From: Novacetimonas cocois
GTDB lineage: Bacteria > Pseudomonadota > Alphaproteobacteria > Acetobacterales > Acetobacteraceae
Direction: 5' to 3'
Assembly: GCF_003311635.1 (NCBI RefSeq)
Contig: NZ_QEXL01000002.1
Coordinates: 124,001-188,000, forward strand
Length of the DNA: 64,000 bases
Made by a program: the position numbers and the translations under genes. Below the pieces are notes generated by a model. The model searched no databases, was not told where the DNA came from, and saw nothing but the letters and a program-made list of their open reading frames with translations. Below are positions 18,836-28,513 of the stretch, in pieces (position 1 is the stretch's first letter; each line of letters begins with the position of its first letter).

Positions 18836-19978
18836 TCAGTCATGCCCGCAGACAGCGGCAACGACACGCGCGACGTCCCACCGCGCAAGCTGCGGGTGCA
18901 GCGGCAGGGCGAGGATGCGATTCGACAGGTCCTCCGACACCAGCAGCGACACGCCATCATGATGCGGCTGGTACGCAGGCTGCAGGTGCAGGGGACGCGG
19001 ATAGTAAATCGCGGAGGCCACGTTGCGGGCCTGCATCTGCTGCTGCAGCGCGGCGCGATCCTCCGGCCCGCGCGTCAGCACGGAATAGATCGCCCACGCC
19101 GACTCGCTGTCCGGCACGCGCGCGGGGGGGATGACCCGCTCCGCCACGCCAGCGTCATAGACGCGCGCGATGTCGCGACGGCGGGCAAGGTCCAGATCAA
19201 GGACATCCATCTTCGCCAGCAGCACCGCCGCCTGAATGGTATCCAGCCGGGCATTCATGCCGGTCCGCAGCACCTCGTACCGGGTTTTCCCCTCCCCATG
19301 ACTGCGGAGCGAACGATACAGTTCGGCCCGTTCCGGGTCGTCGGTCAGGATGGCCCCGGCATCGCCATAGGCGCCCAGCGGCTTGGACGGAAAGAACGAC
19401 AGGGTGGTCGCCGTCGCCTCGCGCCCCAGCCGCCGTCCCGACAGGCTGGCGCCGAAGGACTGCGCGCAGTCGGCCATCAGGAACATCTCCTCCGCCGTGG
19501 CGATGGCGCGCAGTTCCGGCCACGGTGCGGGCTGCCCGAACAGGTCCACGCCGATGATGGCACGCGGCCGCAGCCTGCCCTGCGCGCGGACATGGGCGAT
19601 GCGCTGGCGCAGGCTGGCGGGATCGATCTGGAAGGTATGCGGATCGACATCGACGAAAACCGGGGTCGCCCCCAGCACCAGCGGCACCTCCGCCGTGGCG
19701 GTATAGGTAAAGGCGGGCAGGAACACGGCATCGCCCGGGCCGATTCCTTCCGCCATCAGGACGACCTGGATCGCATCGGTGCCCGATGACACGCCCACGC
19801 AGGCCGCGGCTCCGACATAGGCCGCCAGCCGTTCCTCCAGTTCCTGCACCTCCGGCCCCATGACGAAACGGCAGTGTTCCATGACCCTGTCGAGGCGGAC
19901 CCGCAGGTTATCGGCTATCACCTTCTGCTGGCGGGGCAGATCCAGAAAACCAATCGGTTGTTCAGCCGAAGAGGTCAT
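18836..19978 (-). CDS. DegT/DnrJ/EryC1/StrS family sugar aminotransferase
   Basis: This PLP enzyme is expected to aminate a keto-sugar nucleotide. The 380-residue protein has the family hallmarks: VSSGTDAIQVVLMAEGIGPGD near residue 58, PAFTYTATAEVPLVLGATPVFVDVD near 83 and the PLP lysine in SFFPSKPLGAYGDAGAI near 190. ATG 19978 follows AAAGGAA and overlaps the stop of the upstream dehydratase gene by 4 bp, which couples the two. The pair matches WbpM/PglF-type dehydratase plus aminotransferase, which make UDP-4-amino-4,6-dideoxy-GlcNAc or a similar sugar. The exact sugar is inferred. Confidence 0.88.
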   Translation of the reverse strand: MTSSAEQPIGFLDLPRQQKVIADNLRVRLDRVMEHCRFVMGPEVQELEERLAAYVGAAACVGVSSGTDAIQVVLMAEGIGPGDAVFLPAFTYTATAEVPLVLGATPVFVDVDPHTFQIDPASLRQRIAHVRAQGRLRPRAIIGVDLFGQPAPWPELRAIATAEEMFLMADCAQSFGASLSGRRLGREATATTLSFFPSKPLGAYGDAGAILTDDPERAELYRSLRSHGEGKTRYEVLRTGMNARLDTIQAAVLLAKMDVLDLDLARRRDIARVYDAGVAERVIPPARVPDSESAWAIYSVLTRGPEDRAALQQQMQARNVASAIYYPRPLHLQPAYQPHHDGVSLLVSEDLSNRILALPLHPQLARWDVARVVAAVCGHD

Positions 19979-21948
19979 GATGCGTTCCTTTCGCGGTCGG
20001 TCCCCCGGGCCGGCGCCTGCTGGACGCCAGATGCTCCCCTGTGGACGAATTCGGGCACAAGCTTCTTGAGCAGTACAAGCGCGGTGCCAGCATCGCCCGC
20101 CCTGCATGCCCCTACCATCGCATCCATGATAGACGTCGCCAGCGCAAGGTCCACCGTGCGCGGCGTTGCCATGCGCAGCCCGCTGTGACCGGTGGGACGC
20201 GGCACCTCGCGCTGGTGGAACAGGTCTTCGGACAGCTTTTCGCCCGGCCGCGCACCGGTAAAGCGGATATCGATGTCCTGACCCGGACGCAGCCCGGCAA
20301 GGATGATCATCTGATGCGCCAGATCGACGATGCGGACCGGCTGTCCCATATCGAGGACGAATATCCCCCCCGCCCGCAGCATGTCGTCGATCCGTCCCTC
20401 CCCCGGCCGGGTGTCCATGCCGCGCGCGCTGGCCTGCAGCACAAGGGCCACGGCCTCCGCCACGGTCATGAAATAGCGTTCCATTTCGGGATCGGTGATC
20501 GTCAGCGGGCCGCCACGCTCGATCTGGTGGCGAAACAGCGAGACGACGGAACCGGCGGAGCCCAGCACATTGCCGAAACGCACCGTGATGCAGCGCAGGT
20601 CCCTGCCATCGCGCCGCGCCGTCATGTCGAGGGCCTGACAGTACATCTCCGCCACGCGCTTGGACGCACCCATGATGCTGGAAGGATTGACAGCCTTGTC
20701 AGTGGAAATCTGCACCATGGCCCGCGTGCCATGCCGGCGCGCCGCATCCGCGACGACGCGGGTTCCCTCGATATTGGTCAGCAGCCCCTCGCACGGATTG
20801 TCCTCCACCATCGGGACATGTTTCAGCGCGGCGGCATGAAAGACCAGTTCAGGGCGATAGCGGGCGAAAACCTGTTCAATGCGCTGCGGGTCGCGCACAT
20901 CGGCGATCACGATATGACGCGGGACCTGTGGCGCCTGTTCGGACAGGGCAACGTCGATGCGCCACAGGGGATATTCCCCGTTATCCAGCAGGATCAGGCT
21001 TTCGGGGGCATAATGCGCGATCTGGTGGACAAGTTCGGTCCCGATGGATCCCCCCGCCCCGGTCACCAGCACCCTGCGCCCGCGCAGCATTCCCTCCAGC
21101 CGGCCGAAATCGGGGGGAACAGGTGGCCGGTTCAGCAGTTCCTCGATCTCCACGGGATAGAGTTCGCTCCATTCCGGGGCCGTGACCGCCGCGATGTCGG
21201 GCATGCGCCGCACCTGCGCGCCATGCGCCTGCGCAATCCGCAGCACAGTGGCAAGCGCGGTTCCCGTGCAACACGGATCCACGATGACCCTTACGGCATG
21301 GGACGCACCGTGGGCGCACAGGCGGTCCAGAACCCGGTCGAGTTCATCGACCGTCCCCAGCACGGGCACGCCGTGGATGCGCCTGCCGCGACGGTGCGCG
21401 CCATTGACCACCATGCCGGTCACCGCCATTCCCGCCGATGCCGCGCGCAGGAACAGATCCGCGCTCTTGCCATCCGCCACCAGCACGATGCGGCACTGGG
21501 CGTCGTTTCGCGCCCTGCGCTGCTGCCGCCATTGCCGCCACTGCTGGTATGCCAGGCGACTGCCCGCCAGCATGACCATCAGCACGAGCATATGGATGAT
21601 GGGAAAAGTCATCCCCGGCGGCCCGTGACCGACAAGGACCCGCCCCCCGGCATAGAAAAGGGCCGCCAGTAAGGCAGCCCATGCCATACGCCAGAAATCG
21701 GCACTTCCTGAAAAACGCCAGTGCTGCTGCGCGATCCGGAAAGGCAGTCCCCCCGCCAGCAACGCAACGGCGCCAGCCGCCATCGATCGCCAGCCCCAGC
21801 CCGTGACCTCCCCTCCGGAGGCCAGCCATTGCGCGCAGGGCACGGCGCAGGCCCCGATACAGCAATCGAGACTTACGTTCACGACGATTGCCTTTATCGT
21901 AAGCAGCCGATGAATGAACGCGCCTGACCTGAGAGATTGCACAACCAT
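19975..21948 (-). CDS. Membrane-bound nucleotide-sugar 4,6-dehydratase (FlaA1/WbpM/PglF type)
   Basis: The 657-residue protein is the large form of the family. The first 150 residues contain about four membrane helices, then a CoA-binding-like Rossmann domain (IVLVADGKSADLFLRAA), then the catalytic SDR domain with VTGAGGSIGTELVHQIA at about residue 292. The motif STDKAVNPSSIMGASKR carries Met in place of the usual SDR Tyr, as in WbpM and PglF. These enzymes convert UDP-GlcNAc to a 4-keto-6-deoxy sugar. ATG 21948 is chosen because GGAAGGG lies just upstream; the frame opens earlier, at 22041, across the divergent promoter. The gene is divergent from the WecA-like gene and coupled to the aminotransferase. 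Confidence 0.92.
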   Translation of the reverse strand: MVVQSLRSGAFIHRLLTIKAIVVNVSLDCCIGACAVPCAQWLASGGEVTGWGWRSMAAGAVALLAGGLPFRIAQQHWRFSGSADFWRMAWAALLAALFYAGGRVLVGHGPPGMTFPIIHMLVLMVMLAGSRLAYQQWRQWRQQRRARNDAQCRIVLVADGKSADLFLRAASAGMAVTGMVVNGAHRRGRRIHGVPVLGTVDELDRVLDRLCAHGASHAVRVIVDPCCTGTALATVLRIAQAHGAQVRRMPDIAAVTAPEWSELYPVEIEELLNRPPVPPDFGRLEGMLRGRRVLVTGAGGSIGTELVHQIAHYAPESLILLDNGEYPLWRIDVALSEQAPQVPRHIVIADVRDPQRIEQVFARYRPELVFHAAALKHVPMVEDNPCEGLLTNIEGTRVVADAARRHGTRAMVQISTDKAVNPSSIMGASKRVAEMYCQALDMTARRDGRDLRCITVRFGNVLGSAGSVVSLFRHQIERGGPLTITDPEMERYFMTVAEAVALVLQASARGMDTRPGEGRIDDMLRAGGIFVLDMGQPVRIVDLAHQMIILAGLRPGQDIDIRFTGARPGEKLSEDLFHQREVPRPTGHSGLRMATPRTVDLALATSIMDAMVGACRAGDAGTALVLLKKLVPEFVHRGASGVQQAPARGTDRERNAS

Positions 21949-22025
21949 TGCCCTTCCCCCTATAGCCCAGCAGAAAGAGCGTCCAAAGGGAAGATCATGT
22001 TCCAAAGCGTAAAGCCGGTCCCGTG

Positions 22026-23027
22026 ATGGCGACGGCGGCACTGTCCGTGGCGATCTGGTGTCTTTCCGCGCTGCTGGTGTGGATCATGATCCGCGTGCGG
22101 GTGCTGGATCATCCCGTCGCACGCAGCGCCCATGCCGTCGCGGTGCCGACAGGCGGGGGGATCGGCATCATGACCGCGTTCATGGCCGGGCTGCTTCCCG
22201 CCTTCATGATATGGGGAACAGGCAGGGACAACTTTCCGGTGTGGGGATTCCTCGGCGGGCTCGCGCTGCTCTGCCTTGTTTCGTGGTACGATGACATCCG
22301 GCCACAACCCGCCGCCGTCAAGCTGCTGGCGCAGTGCGCGGCGGCCGTGACCATCGTCGTGTCCCTGCGCCTCTCATCCGGCGGGCAGACGGGGATTTTC
22401 GATATCATCGCCAGCATCGCCTGGCTGGTCTTCATGGCGAACTGCGTCAATTTCATGGACGGGCTGAACGGCCTGGCCTCGGGCACGATCCTGTGCGCCT
22501 GCCTGATGCTGGCATGGCTTGGCCCCATGACAGGGGCCGGGGCGGTCATGCCCGTCGCCCTGGTCATGGCGATCGCCGTGACAGGTTTCATTCCATTCAA
22601 TTTTCCCCGTGCCCGTATTTTCATGGGCGATGTCGGCAGTCAGGGATGCGGCATGGTGCTGGGGACACTCGGCCTGATCATGGGACATAAAGGCGGCGGC
22701 TGGGGCTGGAGCGTCATGCTGCTGCTGCTGGCCAATTTCATGGGCGACGTGCTGTTCACGCTGGGACGGCGATATTACGAAGGCGAATCGGTCATGACGG
22801 CGCATCGGGGGCACCTGTACCAAATCGCGCACCGGACCGGACTGCCCTGCACCATCATCGCGCCCCTGGCATGGGGGGGATGTCTTCTGGGTGGGACCAT
22901 GGCGTGGATGGTCCGCGCGGGGCTGGTGTCGCTTCCGCTCGCCTTTGTGCTGGCCCTTGGTCCACAGGTGGCATGGGCCGCCTATGTCATCTATCGCACC
23001 CGCGCCCATCCCATCGGCCTGTGGTAG
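22026..23027 (+). CDS. WecA/MraY family polyprenyl-phosphate sugar-1-phosphate transferase
   Basis: This integral membrane enzyme moves a sugar-1-phosphate from a UDP-sugar to polyprenyl phosphate, starting a glycan chain. The 333-residue protein has about ten hydrophobic helices. Key motifs are SWYDDIRPQP (DD, near residue 88), NFMDGLNGLASG, FMGDVGSQGCG, and AHRGHLYQIAHR, the last typical of bacterial WbpL/WecA-type enzymes rather than MraY. It is divergent from the dehydratase-aminotransferase pair, which would provide its aminosugar. ATG 22026 is used; a GTG lies at 22023. Whether the product is O-antigen, exopolysaccharide or protein glycan cannot be told. Confidence 0.9.
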   Translation: MATAALSVAIWCLSALLVWIMIRVRVLDHPVARSAHAVAVPTGGGIGIMTAFMAGLLPAFMIWGTGRDNFPVWGFLGGLALLCLVSWYDDIRPQPAAVKLLAQCAAAVTIVVSLRLSSGGQTGIFDIIASIAWLVFMANCVNFMDGLNGLASGTILCACLMLAWLGPMTGAGAVMPVALVMAIAVTGFIPFNFPRARIFMGDVGSQGCGMVLGTLGLIMGHKGGGWGWSVMLLLLANFMGDVLFTLGRRYYEGESVMTAHRGHLYQIAHRTGLPCTIIAPLAWGGCLLGGTMAWMVRAGLVSLPLAFVLALGPQVAWAAYVIYRTRAHPIGLW

Positions 23028-23045
23028 GCTTTTTCCCATAAAAAA

Positions 23046-23100
23046 AGGGACCAGCCCCGTGGCCGATCCCCCTGTGGCGGATCCCCTGCGGCTGGTCCCT
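23046..23100. terminator. Terminator between the WecA-like gene and the small secreted protein gene
   Basis: AGGGACCAGC and GCTGGTCCCT are perfect arms around a GC-rich loop that can itself fold. The A-run at 23040-23046 becomes a T-run on the minus strand, so it mainly terminates the small secreted protein gene. Confidence 0.75.
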
Positions 23101-23144
23101 CGTGACAGGCACCCTGCGACGGGTGCGTATGGATCTGGTCCTCG

Positions 23145-23594
23145 TTACTTGACCATCGTGATCTTCATGCCCTGTGCCGCGGCGGCAAGACGTCCGCCCT
23201 TGCTCTGGGTCACCAGCTTGATCTTCACGCCGTTGGGGTTGCTCAGCACGATGCCCCCGACGCCGGTCCCGGCAGTGGCCTCGCCATTCACGGCGGCATA
23301 GCTGCCTTCCAGGTCCCTGGCGGTATGCAGGTTATAGACTTCGCCGCTGCCCGTGACCTTGGAATAACCAACCGCAGCGATGGACCCGCCATCGATGCGG
23401 AAACGATAGGTATGTTTCTGGAACGTCAGACGTCCCGATCCCCAGGTGCGACCGATACCGATATCGGCGGACTGAACCTTGATCGTGACATGTCCCACCG
23501 GCGTTCCAAGCGCATCATCGGCCTGAGCCGCGACGCCAAGAAGAGGCATCGCCACAAGGGCGACTGCCGCCGCGCGGGTTACCATGCGAATCAT
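23145..23594 (-). CDS. Small secreted protein of unknown function
   Basis: The 149-residue protein has a clear Sec signal peptide (AAAVALVAMPLLGVAAQA, cut near residue 25). The mature part is rich in Gly, Val and Thr in alternating patterns (GSGRLTFQKHTYRF, VTGSGEVYNLH), suggesting beta strands. It has no Cys after the signal. It resembles a group of small secreted proteins with G-S-G-x-L-x-F stretches that I cannot name. No function is assigned. It converges with the WecA-like gene and shares the terminator region. Confidence 0.75.
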   Translation of the reverse strand: MIRMVTRAAAVALVAMPLLGVAAQADDALGTPVGHVTIKVQSADIGIGRTWGSGRLTFQKHTYRFRIDGGSIAAVGYSKVTGSGEVYNLHTARDLEGSYAAVNGEATAGTGVGGIVLSNPNGVKIKLVTQSKGGRLAAAAQGMKITMVK

Positions 23595-23715
23595 CGATTT
23601 CTCCTACCCGTTTGCCCGTTACCGTATGAAAGGAAGATAGCCACCACCTGACGCGCCACAAGAGCGACGGTTGCATGGGGCCATGAGAAACTCACAGCCC
23701 CATGACCGGGCAGCC

Positions 23716-24132
23716 TCAGCCCGCGCGACGCAGGCGCTCTTCCATACGGCGGCCGCGCACCTTGCGGACCGGGGCTGCGGCTTCCTCTTCGCGCGGGGCC
23801 GTCGCCTCGTTCACGATGGCCGACAGGTCACGCAGGTAGGCCTTGCCCTTGAGCGTGCGACGGATCAGGACCGAACGGCCATCCATCGGGTCGCGCGTGC
23901 GCCACGCAAGGTCGAGGTCCTGCAGGCGGTCCAGCGCGCGGGTGATCGCGGGCTTGGACACGTTCAGCTCCGCCGCGAGGCCGCGCACCGTATGCGCGTC
24001 ATCCTGCAGGTAGCAGGTCAGGAAGACCGCCAGCTGACGCGCCGACAGATCGGGGCCATCGCGACGCACCATCGAAACAATGGTGTCGCGCAGAGTATTG
24101 ATCATCGAATCCGAACCTGATGACATTGCCAT
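23716..24132 (-). CDS. MarR-like winged helix transcriptional regulator
   Basis: The 138-residue protein has a winged helix of MarR type: LSARQLAVFLTCYLQDDAHTVRGLAAELNVSKPAITRALDRL spans about residues 29-70, quoted here only by its recognition part VSKPAITRALDRL. A basic wing follows (RRTLKGKAYL). The tail is charged (REEEAAAPVRKVRGRRMEERLRR). ATG 24132 is used; a GTG at 24135 is also in frame. The target is unknown. It is monocistronic, with 120 bp to the next gene downstream. Confidence 0.85.
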   Translation of the reverse strand: MAMSSGSDSMINTLRDTIVSMVRRDGPDLSARQLAVFLTCYLQDDAHTVRGLAAELNVSKPAITRALDRLQDLDLAWRTRDPMDGRSVLIRRTLKGKAYLRDLSAIVNEATAPREEEAAAPVRKVRGRRMEERLRRAG

Positions 24133-24292
24133 CACTACAATCCTTGTCTGTTGTCCAGGGCCGGCCCGGACAGGCCTCCCTGCCTGCGGTGTCGGTCGAA
24201 CACGGGGTAACTATGGTATTGCACATATAATTGGGAATTACGGCATATATAAGTCGCAGAATGCAAATTAGTTTCTGGGACGGATCGTTACT

Positions 24293-25750
24293 TCAGTCAT
24301 CTTTTATCCCATCGAAATCGAAGATTTTTAATATACCGCCGTAAGTCGCTCTTAAACAAAGACTTTCTCCGCCCTCCGGACGACCGGGACGTGCGGAATC
24401 ATTCCATCCATACGTGTCGATATGAGCCCAGCGCACACCAGTTTTGACAAAATTCTGCAAAAACAGGGCCGCCGTAACCGCCCCTGCCATGGGTCGGGAT
24501 GAAATATTGTTCATATCTGCCACCGGACTGCGCAACCATTCGCGATACCCGTTCCACAGCGGCAGGCGCCACATCGGATCGGCGCACATGTCGCCCGCCG
24601 CCAGCAGGTGAACCGCAACCGCATCGTCATTGCAGAACAGCGCGGGCAGGTCCGGCCCCAGCGCCACGCGCGCCGCGCCGGTCAGCGTGGCCGCATCGAT
24701 CAGGAGATCGGGGCCGGAGTCGCATGCGGCACTCAGCAGGTCACACAGAACCAGCCGCCCTTCCGCGTCGGTGTTGCCGACCTCCACCGTCTGTCCCGAC
24801 CGGGTGACGATCACGTCCGACGGGCGCATGGCATGGCCCGACACGCTGTTTTCAACACAGCCCAGCCGCAGTTCCAGACGCAGCGGCAGGTCACGCAGCA
24901 TGACCAGCCGCGCCAGCGACAGCATCAGCGCGGCGCCGCCCATGTCCTTTTTCATCCGCAGCATGGAGGACGCGGGCTTGATGTCATATCCCCCCGTATC
25001 GAAACACACCCCCTTGCCCGCCAGCGACAGCAGCGGCGCGTTCACGTCCGCCCTGCTGCCACGCCATTGCGCCACCACGACGCAGGGCGGCCGGTCGGAC
25101 CCCATGCCCACATGCGCCACGGTGGGATAGTCACGTAGCAGTTCCTCGCCCGTGATGACCTTCACATCCGCCCCCAGCGCCGACAGCGTCAGGCGCGCGG
25201 CATCAGCCAGGTCCATCGGCCCCATCAGGTTGGGGGGCGTGTTGATAAGATCACGCCCCTGACAGATACATGCCGCGACCTCGGCCGCCGCGACGGCCTG
25301 TTCCGTCACGACAAGGCGGGGGCCGTCACTGTCCGACGATTGGGCGCGGCCGAACGCGGGCATCCGGTAGGCGCCAAGGCAGAAGCCAAGCACGATATCC
25401 CCCGCCCCGACATCCGCGGGCGCCTGCACGCGCCACGCGCCCGCGGGCAGGCGCGGCAGCAACGCCCCGAAGACGAACGGATCACAGCCGCCATCGTCCC
25501 TGCCATCGCCCAGCCCCAGGAGCGCCGATTCCACGCCCTGATCGCCGGGAAGAAGCAGCACCTCCCCGTATTTCGCGCCAAAGCCCATGTCAGTGGCAAA
25601 GGCCGCCGCCCGTCCGTCCGTCAGGGCCGCAAGCTGTGGCAGCTGGGCAGGGCGAAGCGCATGGACCACCCGCACGGGATGCCCGCCCACCGCCGCCTGC
25701 GGCAACAGGCAGGGAAAATCGTCAAGTGTCATGACATCTGGCCCTTTCAT
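24293..25750 (-). CDS. M17 leucyl aminopeptidase family protein
   Basis: This cytosolic two-metal aminopeptidase removes N-terminal residues from peptides. The 485-residue protein has all M17 metal and catalytic signatures: GKGVCFDTGGYDIKP followed by MLRMKKDMGGAA, and NTDAEGRLVLCDLL with the Asp and Glu ligands and catalytic Arg. ATG 25750 follows GAGGATGAAAATGAC; a second ATG at 25732 follows AAGGG and is also possible. The frame stays open to 26923 across the divergent helicase gene, which is an artefact. It shares a short divergent promoter region with the helicase. Confidence 0.93.
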   Translation of the reverse strand: MKGPDVMTLDDFPCLLPQAAVGGHPVRVVHALRPAQLPQLAALTDGRAAAFATDMGFGAKYGEVLLLPGDQGVESALLGLGDGRDDGGCDPFVFGALLPRLPAGAWRVQAPADVGAGDIVLGFCLGAYRMPAFGRAQSSDSDGPRLVVTEQAVAAAEVAACICQGRDLINTPPNLMGPMDLADAARLTLSALGADVKVITGEELLRDYPTVAHVGMGSDRPPCVVVAQWRGSRADVNAPLLSLAGKGVCFDTGGYDIKPASSMLRMKKDMGGAALMLSLARLVMLRDLPLRLELRLGCVENSVSGHAMRPSDVIVTRSGQTVEVGNTDAEGRLVLCDLLSAACDSGPDLLIDAATLTGAARVALGPDLPALFCNDDAVAVHLLAAGDMCADPMWRLPLWNGYREWLRSPVADMNNISSRPMAGAVTAALFLQNFVKTGVRWAHIDTYGWNDSARPGRPEGGESLCLRATYGGILKIFDFDGIKDD

Positions 25751-25870
25751 GTCATTTTCATCCTCAGCGTGCGTCCGACACGCGTCGCGTGCAAGCCATG
25801 ACAACGCAATATACGGACAGGTATGCGGGTTTTGCTTGCATTTGCACGCAGGCCGCCAGAGCATGCGGAC

Positions 25871-28513
25871 ATGACGGGTGTACCCATGGGGGCTGGCCCC
25901 CTTCATTCCGCCGCCGGACGCGCGACCGGCATTTCGTCCTCCGCGCAGGTGCGCGCCGTTCTCGGCCCCACCAATACCGGAAAGACGCATCTGGCCATCG
26001 AACGGATGCTGGCGCATGCCAGTGGCATCATCGGCTTTCCGCTGCGTCTTCTGGCACGCGAAAACTATGACCGCATGGTCGCGCGCAAGGGGGCCGGGGC
26101 CGTCGCGCTCATCACGGGCGAGGAAAAGATCATCCCGCCCAACGCGCGCTGGTTTTCCTGCACGGTGGAGGCAATGCCCCTTGACCGGCGGGTTGCGTTC
26201 GTCGCCGTCGATGAAATCCAGCTGTGCGCCGATCCGGACCGGGGACATATCTTTACTGACCGCCTGCTGCATGCGCGCGGACAGGTGGAAACGATGTTCC
26301 TGGGGGCCGACACCATCCGTCCCCTGCTGCGCCGGCTGGTGCCCGGCATCGAAATCGACCATCGCCCGCGCCTGTCCCATCTGGCGCATACCGGGGTCAC
26401 CAAGCTGACGCGCCTGCCGCCCCGTTCGGCCATCGTCGCCTTTTCCGCTGCCGAGGTTTACGCCATCGCCGAACTGATCCGCCGCAGGCGCGGGGGCTGC
26501 GCCATCGTGATGGGACAGCTGTCGCCACGCACCCGCAACGCGCAGGTCGCCCTGTATCAGGACAAGGAGGTGGATTACCTCGTCGCGACGGATGCGATCG
26601 GCATGGGACTGAACATGGACGTCAACCATGTGGCCTTCGCCAGCCTGTCGAAATTCGACGGTACGCGCATGCGCCCCCTGACGCCCGCCGAAATCGCGCA
26701 GGTCGCGGGCCGGGCCGGACGGGGCCTGCGCGATGGCACCTTCGGCACGACCGGAATGTGCCGCCCCCTGTCCGAAGAGGTCGCCGAAGCGGTGGAGGAA
26801 CACCGTTTCGACCCGCTGACGCGCCTGTCGTGGCGTAACAGCGCACTCGATTTTTCCAGTCCGGACGCGCTGCTGTCGAGTCTGGGGCGCTCCCCGCCGC
26901 TGCCGGAACTGACGGCGGGACATGAGGCGTCGGATGTGCTCGCGCTCGCCAGCCTGGCGGCCAATCCGGAAATCCGCACCCTTGCCCGCTCACGCGCAGC
27001 GACCCGCCTGTTGTGGGAAAGCTGCCAGATCCCCGATTTCCGCAAGCTGGGCGATGAAAGTCATATCCGCCTGTGCGCACGCGTCTTTTCCTATGTCATG
27101 CGCGACGGGCGGGTGCCCCCTGCCTGGATGGAGGGGCAGATCGCGGCCTTCCTGCGTCCCGAGGGCACGATCGATTCCCTGATGCACCGCCTGTCCGGCA
27201 TCCGCGTCTGCGCCTATATCGCCGCGCGTCCCGACTGGCTGCGCAATGCGCAGTACTGGCAGGACCGCACGCGGGAAGCGGAAAACCAGCTGTCCGATGC
27301 CCTGCATGAACAGCTGACCGCCCGCTTCGTCGACCGGCGGGCGGCGACCCTGATCCGGCGACTGGATGAAGGGGGCGCCGATGACCTGCTGTCCGCCGTC
27401 ACGGCGCAGGGCGAGGTCCTGGTGGAGGGACACGCCGTCGGGCGCATCGCGGGGCTGGACCTGCTGGCCGAGGGGATCGACGTTCCGGACCGGCGGCTGC
27501 TGATGCGCGCGGCGCGACGGGCCGTGCGCACCGAAATTCCGCGCCGGGTGCATGTGCTGGCCCATGCGCCGGATTCCTGCTTTGATTTCGCAGCGGATGG
27601 CCGCCACCTGACATGGGAAGGCGTCAATGTCGCGCGCCTGCGTCGGGGCCATCATCTGCTGCATCCCCGTATCGAGGTCCTGGACAATCCGCTGCTGGAT
27701 AACGTGCAGCGCGAGCGTATCCGCGAACGGCTGGCGGAATGGCTGGGACGGCACGTGCGGGAGGTATTCGCCCCCCTGTTCGCAGCCCAGGCCGCCATGC
27801 CGGACGATCCGGCCCTGCGTGGAGTCGTGCATCGCCTGATGGAGGGCGCGGGCCTCACGCCACTGGAACGGCATGAGGAACGTTCGCGTGGCCTGCGGGG
27901 GCATCTCGGCCGGCTGGGAATCCGCATCGGGCAGCTGGCGCTGTTCATGCCCGCACTGATGAAGCCTCGTGGCATGCGCCTGCGCGCCATCCTGACATGC
28001 GCCCACATGGAAACGGAAATCCCGGACCTGCCGGCCCCCGGCAGGATCTCCGTGCCCCATGACATGCTGCCCGCCCTGTTCATGGACCGCATGGGCTGGA
28101 TGCGGGCAGGTCCCGTGCGAATCCGCGTCGATATCGCGGAAAAGCTGATTACCGAACTGACACGCCAGACACGGCAGCATCCGGTGCCGCTGTCGCACGC
28201 GCTGGCATCGCGCCTGAGCATACGTCGTGACGCCATACAGGCCGTCCTGAAGGGGCTGGACATCCATGTGCGGCCATCGCGCCCCATGTCACCGGAACAG
28301 TTCGGGCCCCCTCCCCCGGCCATGCTGGTGGGACGCCTGCGCCGCAAGGGATCGTCCGGGGCGTCCAAACCCGTATCGGCCCGTCATTCCCGGCAGGAGC
28401 GCACGCACGAACATGGATCGCCAAAAGGCATGCAGGTCGTTGCCCGTCGCCCGGCCATCCGCGAGGATCACCCCTTCGCCGCGCTGGCGGTGCTGAGGAA
28501 CCGTAGGCCATGA
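25871..28513 (+). CDS. SUV3/MgpS-type DEAD-like helicase
   Basis: The 880-residue protein has the two helicase lobes near its N-terminus. The Walker A is LGPTNTGKTHLAIERML (about residue 31), the motif II region reads FVAVDEIQLCADPDRGH, and the C-terminal helicase motifs appear in YLVATDAIGMGLNMDV and IAQVAGRAGRGLRDG. DEIQ in place of DEAD is the form found in the SUV3 family of RNA helicases. The long C-terminal half is helical and lacks clear motifs. ATG 25871 is used; the frame opens at 25823. The stop overlaps the S4-domain gene by 4 bp, tying the helicase to an RNA-binding partner. Confidence 0.9.
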   Translation: MTGVPMGAGPLHSAAGRATGISSSAQVRAVLGPTNTGKTHLAIERMLAHASGIIGFPLRLLARENYDRMVARKGAGAVALITGEEKIIPPNARWFSCTVEAMPLDRRVAFVAVDEIQLCADPDRGHIFTDRLLHARGQVETMFLGADTIRPLLRRLVPGIEIDHRPRLSHLAHTGVTKLTRLPPRSAIVAFSAAEVYAIAELIRRRRGGCAIVMGQLSPRTRNAQVALYQDKEVDYLVATDAIGMGLNMDVNHVAFASLSKFDGTRMRPLTPAEIAQVAGRAGRGLRDGTFGTTGMCRPLSEEVAEAVEEHRFDPLTRLSWRNSALDFSSPDALLSSLGRSPPLPELTAGHEASDVLALASLAANPEIRTLARSRAATRLLWESCQIPDFRKLGDESHIRLCARVFSYVMRDGRVPPAWMEGQIAAFLRPEGTIDSLMHRLSGIRVCAYIAARPDWLRNAQYWQDRTREAENQLSDALHEQLTARFVDRRAATLIRRLDEGGADDLLSAVTAQGEVLVEGHAVGRIAGLDLLAEGIDVPDRRLLMRAARRAVRTEIPRRVHVLAHAPDSCFDFAADGRHLTWEGVNVARLRRGHHLLHPRIEVLDNPLLDNVQRERIRERLAEWLGRHVREVFAPLFAAQAAMPDDPALRGVVHRLMEGAGLTPLERHEERSRGLRGHLGRLGIRIGQLALFMPALMKPRGMRLRAILTCAHMETEIPDLPAPGRISVPHDMLPALFMDRMGWMRAGPVRIRVDIAEKLITELTRQTRQHPVPLSHALASRLSIRRDAIQAVLKGLDIHVRPSRPMSPEQFGPPPPAMLVGRLRRKGSSGASKPVSARHSRQERTHEHGSPKGMQVVARRPAIREDHPFAALAVLRNRRP

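Noticed and set aside
25751-26923. Extension of the aminopeptidase frame to 876 residues
   Set aside because: The added part is antisense to the SUV3-type helicase, while the M17 protein starts clearly at about 25750.
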